A stretch of DNA of 64,000 nt. Origin: Hyphomicrobium sp. ghe19. Lineage in GTDB: Bacteria > Pseudomonadota > Alphaproteobacteria > Rhizobiales > Hyphomicrobiaceae. The DNA is taken from positions 2,122,001 through 2,186,000 of the forward strand of contig NZ_LR743509.1 of NCBI RefSeq assembly GCF_902712875.1, in the 5' to 3' direction. The position numbers were made by a program, and so were the translations under genes. Under the pieces are notes generated by a model, which ran no database searches, had not been told where the DNA came from, and was given only the letters and a program-made list of their open reading frames with translations. Positions 15,583 to 25,294 of this stretch are shown one piece after another (within the stretch, counting starts at the first letter, position 1; each line of letters opens with the position of its first letter).

Positions 15583-15771
15583 GTGGCGCGCGATATTGAT
15601 GATTGGATGTTTCATTTCGAGCGGCAGGTAGGACCTCGCCTGAAAGAGCTTTTTGAAATCAATCTAGATGGCTTACCGCCCACAATCGCGACGCGCCTAA
15701 AGAAATTGCAAGCGGAAGAACATCCTCAAGCCGATGATCGTAACGCTAAGGATGTGTCGCCGCACGAGTGA
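15583..15771 (+). CDS. NepR-like small protein (possible anti-sigma factor)
   Basis: This is a 62-residue protein starting at GTG 15583 with GGGA 5 nt upstream. Its core, RQVGPRLKELFEINLDGLPP followed by TIATRLKKLQ, matches the NepR pattern G-x-x-L-(K/R)-x-x-(Y/F)-(D/E) ... P-x-x-(F/I) ... L-x-x-L, with two helices and the conserved Gly and Pro. NepR proteins sequester the EcfG sigma factor and are released by PhyR. Here no phyR or ecfG is adjacent, so this would be an orphan paralogue. It has its own EcfG promoter, as nepR genes usually do. The similarity is judged by eye and may be coincidental. Confidence 0.5.
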   Translation: MARDIDDWMFHFERQVGPRLKELFEINLDGLPPTIATRLKKLQAEEHPQADDRNAKDVSPHE

Positions 15772-15790
15772 TGAGGTTTCCGCATTGTCG

Positions 15791-16033
15791 TTAAATAGCA
15801 AGATCGGCATCCCGCTCCGTCCAATACAGGTCGGCGAGACGGTCGAGGATAGAATCGGGAAGAGGATTTTTCGCGACGTCTGAGTAGAGATAATTGTTCG
15901 CTCTGATAAAAGCCGGATCCGCTACCCTCGGCTTCTCGGCCGGTTGCGGCAAGAATTGTTCACCCGAAAGCGATGCCTGCCAAATGCGAGACATCGACAC
16001 GGACCAAATCCATAATGCCATTGCGGGGTGCAT
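15791..16033 (-). CDS. Hypothetical protein, 80 residues
   Basis: The protein begins MHPAMALWIWSVSMSRIWQA and has a Pro-rich middle (FLPQPAEKPRVADPA) and an acidic C-terminus (LPDSILDRLADLYWTERDAD). GGAG lies 8 nt before the ATG at 16033. No family is recognised. Confidence 0.5.
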   Translation of the reverse strand: MHPAMALWIWSVSMSRIWQASLSGEQFLPQPAEKPRVADPAFIRANNYLYSDVAKNPLPDSILDRLADLYWTERDADLAI

Positions 16034-16128
16034 TTGACGGTCTCCTAGATTGCCAGGAGTTAAACGCACGGCCGTTCCTCTAAGTTTCGATTGCGCACTA
16101 TCCTGATCCCGCGACAATCGCGCAGCAT

Positions 16129-16488
16129 TTACTCAGCCTTACCTGGCCGGCGTTCCTTTCCGTCGCGGCTATACGCGGGCGGCACATAGAAATTCAGAGT
16201 CTTCATTGGAACGTTGGATGTATTGCGGATCTCGTGCGTCTCGCCGTGGGAGATGAGGATGAGGGATCCCTGCTGAAGCGGATAAGCGTGTCCATTCACG
16301 ATCGCTTTTCCGCTTCCGCTTTCGACATAGAGCCACTGGTCAGCGCCTTTGTGGAAGTTATCTTTTCCACCTTCGCAGTCGCCCGGTTCGATCACCATCG
16401 AGGCTGCCTGCGAGCGGCCGTCTCCAGTGAGGATGTGAAATCCCTTCGAGTACTTTACGTTCACGTGTTCCATCGGGCCGGTTTCCAT
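16129..16488 (-). CDS. Cupin-domain protein
   Basis: This is a 119-residue single-domain cupin. Motif 1 is seen as FHKGADQWLYVESGSGKAIV and motif 2 as GSLILISHGETHEI, giving His residues that could hold a metal. The substrate is unknown. It follows the PRC-barrel gene by 12 nt and is probably co-transcribed from the EcfG promoter at 16901. An ATG five codons later is a possible alternative start. Confidence 0.8.
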   Translation of the reverse strand: METGPMEHVNVKYSKGFHILTGDGRSQAASMVIEPGDCEGGKDNFHKGADQWLYVESGSGKAIVNGHAYPLQQGSLILISHGETHEIRNTSNVPMKTLNFYVPPAYSRDGKERRPGKAE

Positions 16489-16500
16489 TGCGGCGGGCTG

Positions 16501-16860
16501 CTAGCGCGGCTCGAGTTCCCAGTACCCCGGCGCACCATATGCTTCGTGCAGACGGCCTTCCGCATCGCGATTTCGCAACGATAGCGGATCAAGATCGGGC
16601 GAGGCCTGAAGCTGTTGCTCAGTGATGCCGGTCACGTAACCTTCAAGTTCATGGTCCCAGCGAAGCGCTGTCCACGGAACGACGTACTGGCTTTTTCCGA
16701 GACCCAAAAATCCGCCGAAGCTCAACGTGGCATAGCGGACTTGTCCCGTCATCGTGTCGATGATCAAATCGTCTACACTGCCGATCTCAGCGTGGGCTCC
16801 ATCATAAACGGCTGTTCCCGCTACCCTGCTTGTTTCCAAGAATCTGTTTTCGGCTTGCAT
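16501..16860 (-). CDS. PRC-barrel domain protein
   Basis: The 119-residue protein has a PRC-barrel: VAGTAVYDGAHAEIGSVDDL, IDTMTGQVRYATLSFGGFLG and KSQYVVPWTALRWD. These domains occur in many alphaproteobacterial stress proteins. The ATG at 16860 is set by GGAG 8 nt upstream and by the EcfG promoter, whose -10 is 41 nt away. It is the first gene of a two-gene unit with the cupin. Confidence 0.88.
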   Translation of the reverse strand: MQAENRFLETSRVAGTAVYDGAHAEIGSVDDLIIDTMTGQVRYATLSFGGFLGLGKSQYVVPWTALRWDHELEGYVTGITEQQLQASPDLDPLSLRNRDAEGRLHEAYGAPGYWELEPR

Positions 16861-16900
16861 TCTGTTGGTCTCCTTCTTCGTCATCCGGACGCATAAGGCC

Positions 16901-16925
16901 AACGCCGCCTGCAAGGCATTGTTCC
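16901..16925 (-). promoter_or_regulatory. EcfG-type promoter of the PRC-barrel/cupin unit
   Basis: GGAAC-N16-CGTT on the minus strand is an exact match, ending 41 nt before the PRC-barrel start. Confidence 0.87.
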
Positions 16926-16936
16926 GACTACGGTGC

Positions 16937-17368
16937 CTAGGTGTGCCGCCGCTTCGTAAATTCCGCTTGGAATTTGGCGATCTCTTCCTCGGTCGCGTGC
17001 TCGAGATCTATCAGAATATTGCGCGCACTTTGGGTGCTGCGAATAAGCTCATCAAGCTTCAGCTGAATAGCTTTGCCGTCTTTATTCTGACTGTGCTGGA
17101 TGAGAAACACGGCGAGGAACGTAACCAACGTCGTGCCTGTGTTCACCACAAGCTGCCACGTATCGGAATAATGAAAATAGGGACCCGTTACAGCCCAGAG
17201 AAGAACTGAAATCGTCGCAACGACGAATGCCGAGGCCGAGCCAATGACGATTGCGGATCGGCCCGCAAATTCTGAAAATCCGCGCAACATCTTTTGGCGC
17301 CATCCAAGCCGCACGGTTTCGGCGCGTTCGGTTGGCCCAGCCGGAATGTGTTGAGTTGTGGTGGTCAT
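16937..17368 (-). CDS. Low-affinity iron permease family membrane protein
   Basis: This is a 143-residue protein with two membrane segments (AIVIGSASAFVVATISVLLW; LVVNTGTTLVTFLAVFLIQH) followed by the typical SQNKDGKAIQLKLDELIRST motif and a short coiled tail. This is the bacterial form of the low-affinity iron permease family; iron transport has not been shown for these small versions. An EcfG promoter precedes it with a 94-nt leader. Confidence 0.86.
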   Translation of the reverse strand: MTTTTQHIPAGPTERAETVRLGWRQKMLRGFSEFAGRSAIVIGSASAFVVATISVLLWAVTGPYFHYSDTWQLVVNTGTTLVTFLAVFLIQHSQNKDGKAIQLKLDELIRSTQSARNILIDLEHATEEEIAKFQAEFTKRRHT

Positions 17369-17461
17369 GTTGGTGGCACCGACGAGGGAGGCGCACCCTC
17401 AGCGCATTAAATCCGCGCATCGAGGGGCGCGCCCGCCACGATCCATTTTAACGCCCACTGA

Positions 17462-17487
17462 AACGCCGGATGTGCCGGTGTTGTTCC
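17462..17487 (-). promoter_or_regulatory. EcfG-type promoter (GGAAC-N17-CGTT)
   Basis: Exact consensus on the minus strand, 94 nt upstream of the iron-permease-family gene. The leader is longer than for the other members. Confidence 0.85.
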
Positions 17488-17560
17488 GGGCTTGGTGTTG
17501 TCGTCCTCGGAGCAACAGCCTTATTGAATCGACCAGTGATCTGTCAGCGGCCTTTCCAGC

Positions 17561-17806
17561 TCAAACGCCAGATGCGTCTTTAACGCATTTCTTTGTGAAG
17601 CTCGTCTGTGCGGCTCCGTGCAAGTTCTTGGCCTTGGCATCGGCGTCGCATTTTGCCGTCGCGTCTTTCTCACATTTGGTCATGAAGCTTTTGAGCGCCG
17701 CACCTGCCAGCTTTTTATCCTTTGCAGTTGCACTACAGGACACATTGGCAGCCAGCGATGCGCCGGTCAGACATACGCTCATGATGACCGCAAGAATAAT
17801 TCTCAT
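17561..17806 (-). CDS. PsiF-repeat exported protein
   Basis: This is an 81-residue protein with a signal peptide (MRIILAVIMSVCLTGASLAA). The mature part has two copies of the PsiF repeat: CSATAKDKKLAGAALKSFMT-KC and CDADAKAKNLHGAAQTSFTK-KC, each with Cys at both ends. PsiF proteins are phosphate-starvation-inducible in enterobacteria; the molecular role is unknown. The ATG at 17806 follows GGAGG. Confidence 0.82.
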   Translation of the reverse strand: MRIILAVIMSVCLTGASLAANVSCSATAKDKKLAGAALKSFMTKCEKDATAKCDADAKAKNLHGAAQTSFTKKCVKDASGV

Positions 17807-17979
17807 GATTTCCTCCATCATTGCCGCAGGACGATCGGCGATGCCGGCCGTCGCTTTGCTTGATGCACTGATTGATACGTCAATTTTATTCGGCATCGTC
17901 AATTCGCGCGAACGAGCTTACCGAAAAGTAAAGTCGGACATCCGCGAAGAGTTCGCCCTGCATAGACACCCGCGTATCG

Positions 17980-18303
17980 CTATTTCGGCTGGACACTCTG
18001 GTCGCCGCCCGGCTCGCCTGGCGGCACGATGACCGGCATCTTATCGCCTGTTTGCGCGGGCGGCGGCTGATGAATTCCAGGGTCGACACCCTGCGGAGGC
18101 TTCAGAACACCCTTGTTGTCGTCGAGCTTTTTGCTGAGCGGGATATCCGCCGGTTTCGCATCCGCAGCGTCATTGGCCTTTTGAGGCGCCGCTGATTCAC
18201 CTGACGTCGCGTTAGCGTTTGCCGCTTGTACATCGGACGAGCGCGAACAAGCGGTCAATGCCATGAATGCGTAGAACACGACCGACAAACTATGACCGCG
18301 CAT
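17980..18303 (-). CDS. Small lipoprotein
   Basis: This is a 107-residue protein with a lipobox (FMALTAC) and a Pro-rich, disordered mature region (PPQGVDPGIHQPPPAQTGDK). The ATG at 18303 was chosen over 18309 because AAAGGG then has a 6-nt spacing. A perfect EcfG promoter lies 55 nt upstream. No domain is recognised; a role in the outer envelope is inferred. Confidence 0.7.
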   Translation of the reverse strand: MRGHSLSVVFYAFMALTACSRSSDVQAANANATSGESAAPQKANDAADAKPADIPLSKKLDDNKGVLKPPQGVDPGIHQPPPAQTGDKMPVIVPPGEPGGDQSVQPK

Positions 18304-18357
18304 TTTCATCCCTTTCGTCCCGACCCTTGGGCCAGTGTTTAAGCCCATCTGATCGGC

Positions 18358-18383
18358 AACGAGATCTTCCCAGTTCGAGTTCC
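18358..18383 (-). promoter_or_regulatory. EcfG-type promoter of the lipoprotein gene
   Basis: GGAAC-N17-CGTT on the minus strand is an exact match, ending 55 nt before the start codon. Confidence 0.86.
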
Positions 18384-18529
18384 GAACAATTGCAACCATC
18401 AGATTGATGGAATGTCTGTTCGCCGAGGGAATTTGGAAGCGGATGGAACTTGTTGGACCACGGACGGTAAAGTTCCCGCCACGGCACGCACTTACCCTAG
18501 TGCGGCTGCCCCCAATGCCGTGGCTAAAA

Positions 18530-18566
18530 GGAGCACCCCGGTTTGGCAGGGGATCGGGGTGCCTCC
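18530..18566 (-). terminator. Terminator hairpin
   Basis: An 8-bp stem, GCACCCCG with CGGGGTGC, is extended by GGA/TCC with one bulge. On the minus strand it is followed by TTTT. It lies just after the 70-residue gene that ends at 18588. Confidence 0.7.
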
Positions 18567-18587
18567 ACTTTTATCCGGTAGGGAATG

Positions 18588-18800
18588 CTAGGCGGTTCGC
18601 GATGAGCCGGGTTCCGACTCGGACTCGGCAGCCGATTTCCTCATGAGCGAATTCAGCTGCCCGAAGAGCAATGGTCCCTCGACCTGGTCATCTTGATAGC
18701 CCTCTTCGCGAAGCTTGCGCTTAATATCCGCGACCGACGTGCAACGCCCAGAGCGCGCAAGTTCGAAGGCACGTTCCAATTGCGAAACCCGAATTTCCAC
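18588..18800 (-). CDS. Hypothetical protein, 70 residues
   Basis: The GTG at 18800 (AGGAG 7 nt upstream) gives MEIRVSQLERAFELARSGRC, followed by a short helical domain (VADIKRKLREEGYQDDQVEG) and a Ser/Glu-rich tail. The first part could be a small regulatory or protein-binding helix bundle, but I do not recognise it. Confidence 0.55.
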   Translation of the reverse strand: MEIRVSQLERAFELARSGRCTSVADIKRKLREEGYQDDQVEGPLLFGQLNSLMRKSAAESESEPGSSRTA

Positions 18801-19048
18801 AGCAATGCTCCTCAATGCTCCATTGTACTTTTCGCCGGTCCAGCTCTCCGAATTGCCGACACCAATACTCGCAGTTCAGTATTCGGCGCCTTTGTCCGCC
18901 ATTATTCGGCCACTTCGCTTTGCGTTCAGCTCCATCGCTATGCTTCCAATCCGCACTTGACCCATCTCTTCGAGATGCGGGCGACACCCATGCGCAAAAT
19001 GGCTGAAAGCGGGTTGGGGTTCCGACCACTTTTTGGAATTTACTTAAA

Positions 19049-19399
19049 ATGACCGATCAGCAGCCTATCGCCGCCCAAACCCGCGTGTTCATTGCGTGCA
19101 GCGAAGAATACCGGAACCGGAAAGCCATTATGGAAGCCTTGGGTTCCATTTTTCTCGACACCATCGACGGCACGCGGGAATATTTTTACTTTGATTGCCC
19201 GGCCATGACCGAGATATTCGAAGACGGCGTCTTCAATCGGTCGGCCTTTCGGCGGTTTCTTTCCGGTGACGCAAAGGACGCGGCGACCATCAGATCCTTG
19301 AACTTTACGCATATCGTAGCGGGCGGAGACGATACCTTCGTAAAAACCCTGGTATCCAATCTCGGCGCCCCCGAGGCATCCCTCGTCCGCCTTATGTGA
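19049..19399 (+). CDS. Hypothetical protein, 116 residues
   Basis: The protein begins MTDQQPIAAQTRVFIACSEE and has mixed alpha/beta character with no motif I can place. It is followed after 70 nt by an acidic small gene on the same strand. Confidence 0.55.
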   Translation: MTDQQPIAAQTRVFIACSEEYRNRKAIMEALGSIFLDTIDGTREYFYFDCPAMTEIFEDGVFNRSAFRRFLSGDAKDAATIRSLNFTHIVAGGDDTFVKTLVSNLGAPEASLVRLM

Positions 19400-19469
19400 G
19401 ACTTGGTGCGAACCCCGATCGCCTCGAGGCGTTATCGAGCGAGAGACATCTTGAGATCGAGGACCATCA

Positions 19470-19733
19470 ATGGGTAAACGCAAAGCGCAAATCGTCGAGC
19501 CGGAAGCATTCGATCCGGACGAGCCGTCGCCGGTCCAGGTGCCGCTACCGGGAAGGCCCGAGAGCGTGCCATCATATCCGGGAGATGATGACGATTCCGA
19601 CGATGAGCGGGAAGACGAGAACGAGGCTGTTCCCGACGAAGAGACGGACCCTAACTCCCTGGCGATCGACGTCGAAATCGAGAACCACGATGCTCAGCGC
19701 GATCGCTTGAGCGACGATATCGACGACAGATAG
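19470..19733 (+). CDS. Small acidic protein, 87 residues
   Basis: The mature sequence is dominated by Asp and Glu (DDDDSDDEREDENE) with several Pro residues and is probably disordered. GAGG precedes the ATG. No domain is recognised. Confidence 0.5.
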   Translation: MGKRKAQIVEPEAFDPDEPSPVQVPLPGRPESVPSYPGDDDDSDDEREDENEAVPDEETDPNSLAIDVEIENHDAQRDRLSDDIDDR

Positions 19734-19784
19734 AAACCGGGCGGAGGGCCACCCGTTTTCGCTTCTCGCATATGACCGGTTTCG

Positions 19785-20138
19785 CTAGTGGATGGCGCGG
19801 TATGTCTGCGCGCTCTGTTCTGCGATCAGCCCTTTGACTGCGATGATTGCGCTCGACATTCGGCGGCTTGCCGAATAGCGCGCAGGCGGCTCCGACGTAA
19901 AGACAGCGGGAATGTTCCGCTCCGCAATAGTCCGGCAGAAGGCGATCGTTTCCGGATTTTGCGAATAAGGAAGAATGACCGCGTCGATCGCTTTCAAATC
20001 GAGCAGCTTCTCGGCTAACGCGAAGCTTGCGACTACGTGGGTCCCGGCGCCTGCTGCAATGAACGATTGGCGCAAGTCGAAAGCCACTTCGCCATTCGGA
20101 TCGATGACGAGCACGGAGATATTTTTCAGAGACGTCAT
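19785..20138 (-). CDS. Degenerate receiver-domain protein
   Basis: This is a 117-residue protein with a receiver-like beginning (ISVLVIDPNGEVAFDLRQSF) and layout. The position of the phospho-acceptor Asp is replaced (IDAVILPYSQ instead of a D-x-N-M/L-P type segment), and the conserved Lys region is not evident. It is likely a pseudo-receiver that cannot be phosphorylated in the usual way. No kinase or output domain is nearby. Confidence 0.6.
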   Translation of the reverse strand: MTSLKNISVLVIDPNGEVAFDLRQSFIAAGAGTHVVASFALAEKLLDLKAIDAVILPYSQNPETIAFCRTIAERNIPAVFTSEPPARYSASRRMSSAIIAVKGLIAEQSAQTYRAIH

Positions 20139-20604
20139 AGTGGGTACCTTGCGGCGCGATACGGTCGCGCTTTCCGCTTGGAGCTCGAACCGATGTGGTG
20201 TTCGAGCCGTCCCAGGATGACAACAAAGCGACCGGCTAACGTGCTGACAAAACTTTTCAACGGTCCCGGCTAAAGAAACTATGCAGCTGTACGGAGTTCA
20301 AGCAAGCCGAATTGCATCGCCACACGAACAATCGTCGCTGCATCGCACATGCTAAAGGCTGTCTGAAGCCGGTGTGCGATTTCGAGATCGGGCAGTTCCT
20401 GCACCTTTCACAAATCATCATATTTCCGTTGGCGGGCGACGGCTGATTGCATGGTTGGGGGAAGTCAAGCCCCGGCATCTTTATGAGATTCCTATAAGTC
20501 CTTCCGTCCGGTCAGCTCGAATTCATATGCGGCGAGTGGCACGTAATCGCCTGCTCGCCATCCATCCTTGCGCGAGATCACCAGTTCGGGATCGGAAACA
20601 TCAA
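20139..20604. other. Leader region of the kdp operon
   Basis: No established gene lies here. It holds the divergent promoter of the pseudo-receiver gene and, near its 3' end, the kdp promoter. TTTATGAGATTCCTATAAG around 20480-20500 is A+T-rich and could be part of a KdpE or -10 region, but I cannot assign it firmly. A possible 41-codon minus-strand ORF is listed separately. Confidence 0.4.
20279..20404 (-). CDS. Possible 41-residue ORF
   Basis: A GTG-started ORF encodes a helical, protein-like sequence that includes LPDLEIAHRLQTAF and TIVRVAMQFGLLEL. There is a stop two codons upstream and only a weak ribosome-binding site. It is listed because its composition is more protein-like than the other frames. 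Confidence 0.25.
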   Translation of the reverse strand: MQELPDLEIAHRLQTAFSMCDAATIVRVAMQFGLLELRTAA

Positions 20605-20688
20605 ATGTTCGACACCATCCTTCTGGCAGGCGGTCTGGCGCTCTTCGCGGCGTCGATCGCCTATGCCTTCGCCTGCGACCGTCTGTGA
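20605..20688 (+). CDS. 27-residue membrane peptide upstream of kdpF
   Basis: MFDTILLAGGLALFAASIAY followed by AFACDRL forms one membrane segment with a C-terminal CDRL. It ends 7 nt before kdpF. Similar tiny ORFs precede kdpF/kdpA in other bacteria, so it is probably a real kdp accessory peptide rather than noise. Its role is unknown. Confidence 0.6.
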   Translation: MFDTILLAGGLALFAASIAYAFACDRL

Positions 20689-20695
20689 GGCTTCC

Positions 20696-20785
20696 ATGGC
20701 ATTCGATTACACCTTAGCGGCGGTCGTCACCGCAGGCCTCCTCGTCTACCTCATCTACGCGCTCGTGCGTCCAGAATCCTTCTGA
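20696..20785 (+). CDS. kdpF: K+-transporting ATPase small subunit KdpF
   Basis: This is a 29-residue peptide starting MAFDYTLAAVVTAGLLVYLI and ending YALVRPESF, the classic KdpF pattern (one membrane helix, then Y-A-L-x-R-P-E-x-F). KdpF stabilises the KdpABC complex. It lies 12 nt before kdpA. Confidence 0.88.
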   Translation: MAFDYTLAAVVTAGLLVYLIYALVRPESF

Positions 20786-20797
20786 AAGGCACCCCAA

Positions 20798-22501
20798 ATG
20801 ACCCTCGTCGGTTGGGCGCAGATTGCCCTTTTCTGCGCAGTCGTCATTGCGCTCGTGAAGCCTCTCGGCTGGTATATGAACCGCGTGTTCTCGGGCGAGA
20901 GGACTTTTCTTTCGCCGGTTCTTCGGCCGATCGAGAACTTTCTTTATAAAATCGCCGGGGTCAACGAGCGCTCCGAGCAGGATTGGCTGACGTATGCCGT
21001 ATCGATCCTGATGTTTCACATCGGCGGCTTTCTGATCCTCTACGTGCTGCTGCGCACGCAGGGCTTTTTGCCGTTCAACCCGCAGGGCATGACGGCGGTC
21101 GCGCCGGATCTGTCGTTCAACACCGCCGTCAGCTTCATCACGAATACGAACTGGCAGAACTACGGCGGCGAAACGACCGTTTCATATCTCACGCAGATGC
21201 TCGGGCTGACGCATCAGAACTACCTGTCGGCCGCGACAGGCATCGCCGTCGCGATTGCGCTCATCCGCGGCTTCGCGCGGGCGTCAACGCGCAACATCGG
21301 CAACTTCTGGGTCGATATCACGCGCTGCACGCTCTACGTCCTCTTGCCAATTTGCATTCCCTTGACGCTCTTTCTGGTTTGGGACGGCATACCGCAGACG
21401 CTCGGCGCCTACGTTGACGCCACCACGCTCGAAGGCGGCAAGCAGACGATCGCCGTCGGGCCGGTCGCGTCACAGGTCGCCATCAAGATGCTCGGCACCA
21501 ACGGCGGCGGCTTTTTCAACGCCAACGCGGCGCATCCTTTCGAAAATCCGACGGCCTTCAATAACTTCATCCAGATGGTCGCAATCTTTGCGCTCGGCGC
21601 GGCGCTTACGAACGTCTTCGGCCGCATGGTCGGCAATCAGAAGCAAGGCTGGGCCATCTTTTGGGTGATGGGCGTGCTCTTCATCGCGGGCGTGTCCGTT
21701 TGCTACTGGGCGGAAGCTGCGGGAACGACGGGCATCAATGAGCTCGGCCTGACAGGCGGCAACATGGAAGGCAAGGAAGTTCGCTTCGGCGTCGTCGCTT
21801 CTGCGCTCTTCGCCGTCATCACGACCGCGGCGTCGTGCGGCGCCGTCAATGCCATGCATGACAGCTTCACCGCGCTCGGCGGCATGATCCCGATGATCAA
21901 CATGCAGCTCGGCGAAATCATCGTCGGCGGCGTCGGCGCGGGCTTCTACGGCATGCTGATCTTCATTGTGATCGCCATCTTCGTTGCCGGTCTCATGGTC
22001 GGCCGCACGCCGGAGTATGTCGGCAAGAAGATCGAAGCGAAGGAAGTGAAGATGGCGATGCTCGCGATCCTCGTCCTTCCGCTCATGTATCTGGGCTTCA
22101 CGGCTGTCGCCGCGGTGCTTCCGTCTGCCTTGGCATCCATCGCCAATCCCGGACCGCACGGCTTTTCGGAGATGCTCTACCTCTTCACGTCGTCGACTGC
22201 AAACAACGGCTCGGCGTTCGGCGGCATCACCGGCAACACCCCGTTCTACAACATCGCGGGTGCTATCGCGATGTTCGTCGGCCGCTTCTTCATGATCATT
22301 CCGGCGCTCGCGATTGCGGGCTCCATGGCCGAGAAGAAGTCCGTTCCACCGTCGGCCGGGACATTTCCGACGACCGGCGGTCTCTTCGTCGGAATGGTGA
22401 TTGGCGTCATCCTCATCGTCGGTGGCCTGACGTTCTTCCCTGCCCTCGCCCTTGGCCCGATCGTCGAGCAGATCTCGATGACCAGAAACATGCTCTTCTG
22501 A
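20798..22501 (+). CDS. kdpA: K+-transporting ATPase subunit A (K+ channel-like)
   Basis: This 567-residue integral membrane protein binds and conducts K+ in the KdpFABC pump. It has the repeated selectivity-filter segments, for example [33 protein letters not shown] and [12 protein letters not shown]. Length and order fit the family. An AAAGG site precedes the ATG. Confidence 0.96.
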   Translation: MTLVGWAQIALFCAVVIALVKPLGWYMNRVFSGERTFLSPVLRPIENFLYKIAGVNERSEQDWLTYAVSILMFHIGGFLILYVLLRTQGFLPFNPQGMTAVAPDLSFNTAVSFITNTNWQNYGGETTVSYLTQMLGLTHQNYLSAATGIAVAIALIRGFARASTRNIGNFWVDITRCTLYVLLPICIPLTLFLVWDGIPQTLGAYVDATTLEGGKQTIAVGPVASQVAIKMLGTNGGGFFNANAAHPFENPTAFNNFIQMVAIFALGAALTNVFGRMVGNQKQGWAIFWVMGVLFIAGVSVCYWAEAAGTTGINELGLTGGNMEGKEVRFGVVASALFAVITTAASCGAVNAMHDSFTALGGMIPMINMQLGEIIVGGVGAGFYGMLIFIVIAIFVAGLMVGRTPEYVGKKIEAKEVKMAMLAILVLPLMYLGFTAVAAVLPSALASIANPGPHGFSEMLYLFTSSTANNGSAFGGITGNTPFYNIAGAIAMFVGRFFMIIPALAIAGSMAEKKSVPPSAGTFPTTGGLFVGMVIGVILIVGGLTFFPALALGPIVEQISMTRNMLF

Positions 22502-22522
22502 TTGGTTCCGGAGACACTCGCT

Positions 22523-24634
<2,112 letters not shown>

Positions 24635-24651
24635 TTTGATAGGGAACTCCA

Positions 24652-25257
24652 ATGTTCAAACTCTTACGCCCCGCGTTCGCATTGCTGGTCGGTCTGACGA
24701 TCATCACCGGCCTCATCTATCCGCTTGCGATGACAGGCCTTGCGGGCGCACTCTTTCCAAAGCAAGCGCAGGGAAGCCTTATCGTGCGCGACGGAAAAGT
24801 CATCGGCTCCGAGCTGATCGGTCAGAATTTCACGAGCGACCGCTATTTCCGGGGGCGGCTGTCGGCGACGACCGGCACCGATCCGTCCGACCCGAGCAAA
24901 AACGTGCCGCAGCCGTACAATGCCGCGAACTCGATGGGCTCGAACCTGGGCCCGACGAACAAGGCGTTGATCGATCGGGTCAAGGGCGACGTGGAAAAGC
25001 TCAGGGCGGAGAATCCTTCGGCGCCCGTGCCCCTCGACCTCGTGACGACGACCGCCAGCGGGCTCGATCCGGATATTTCGCCGGCCGCCGCATACTTCCA
25101 GGTGCCGCGCGTCGCCAAAGCCCGCAATCTGCCGGAGGCCGATGTTAAGCAACTCGTCGATAGGCATATCGAAAGCCGCCTTTTTGGTTTAATCGGTGAA
25201 CCGCATATCAATGTTCTAGCGCTAAACCTCGATCTGGATCGCGTAGCAGCGCGATGA
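24652..25257 (+). CDS. kdpC: K+-transporting ATPase subunit C
   Basis: This is a 201-residue subunit with one N-terminal membrane segment ([20 protein letters not shown]). Typical motifs are [34 protein letters not shown] and [19 protein letters not shown]. It is needed for assembly and ATP coupling of KdpFABC. Confidence 0.95.
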   Translation: MFKLLRPAFALLVGLTIITGLIYPLAMTGLAGALFPKQAQGSLIVRDGKVIGSELIGQNFTSDRYFRGRLSATTGTDPSDPSKNVPQPYNAANSMGSNLGPTNKALIDRVKGDVEKLRAENPSAPVPLDLVTTTASGLDPDISPAAAYFQVPRVAKARNLPEADVKQLVDRHIESRLFGLIGEPHINVLALNLDLDRVAAR

Positions 25258-25294
25258 AGGTGGAGCGGCGGCAGTCGCTCTCGGAATAGCCTCG

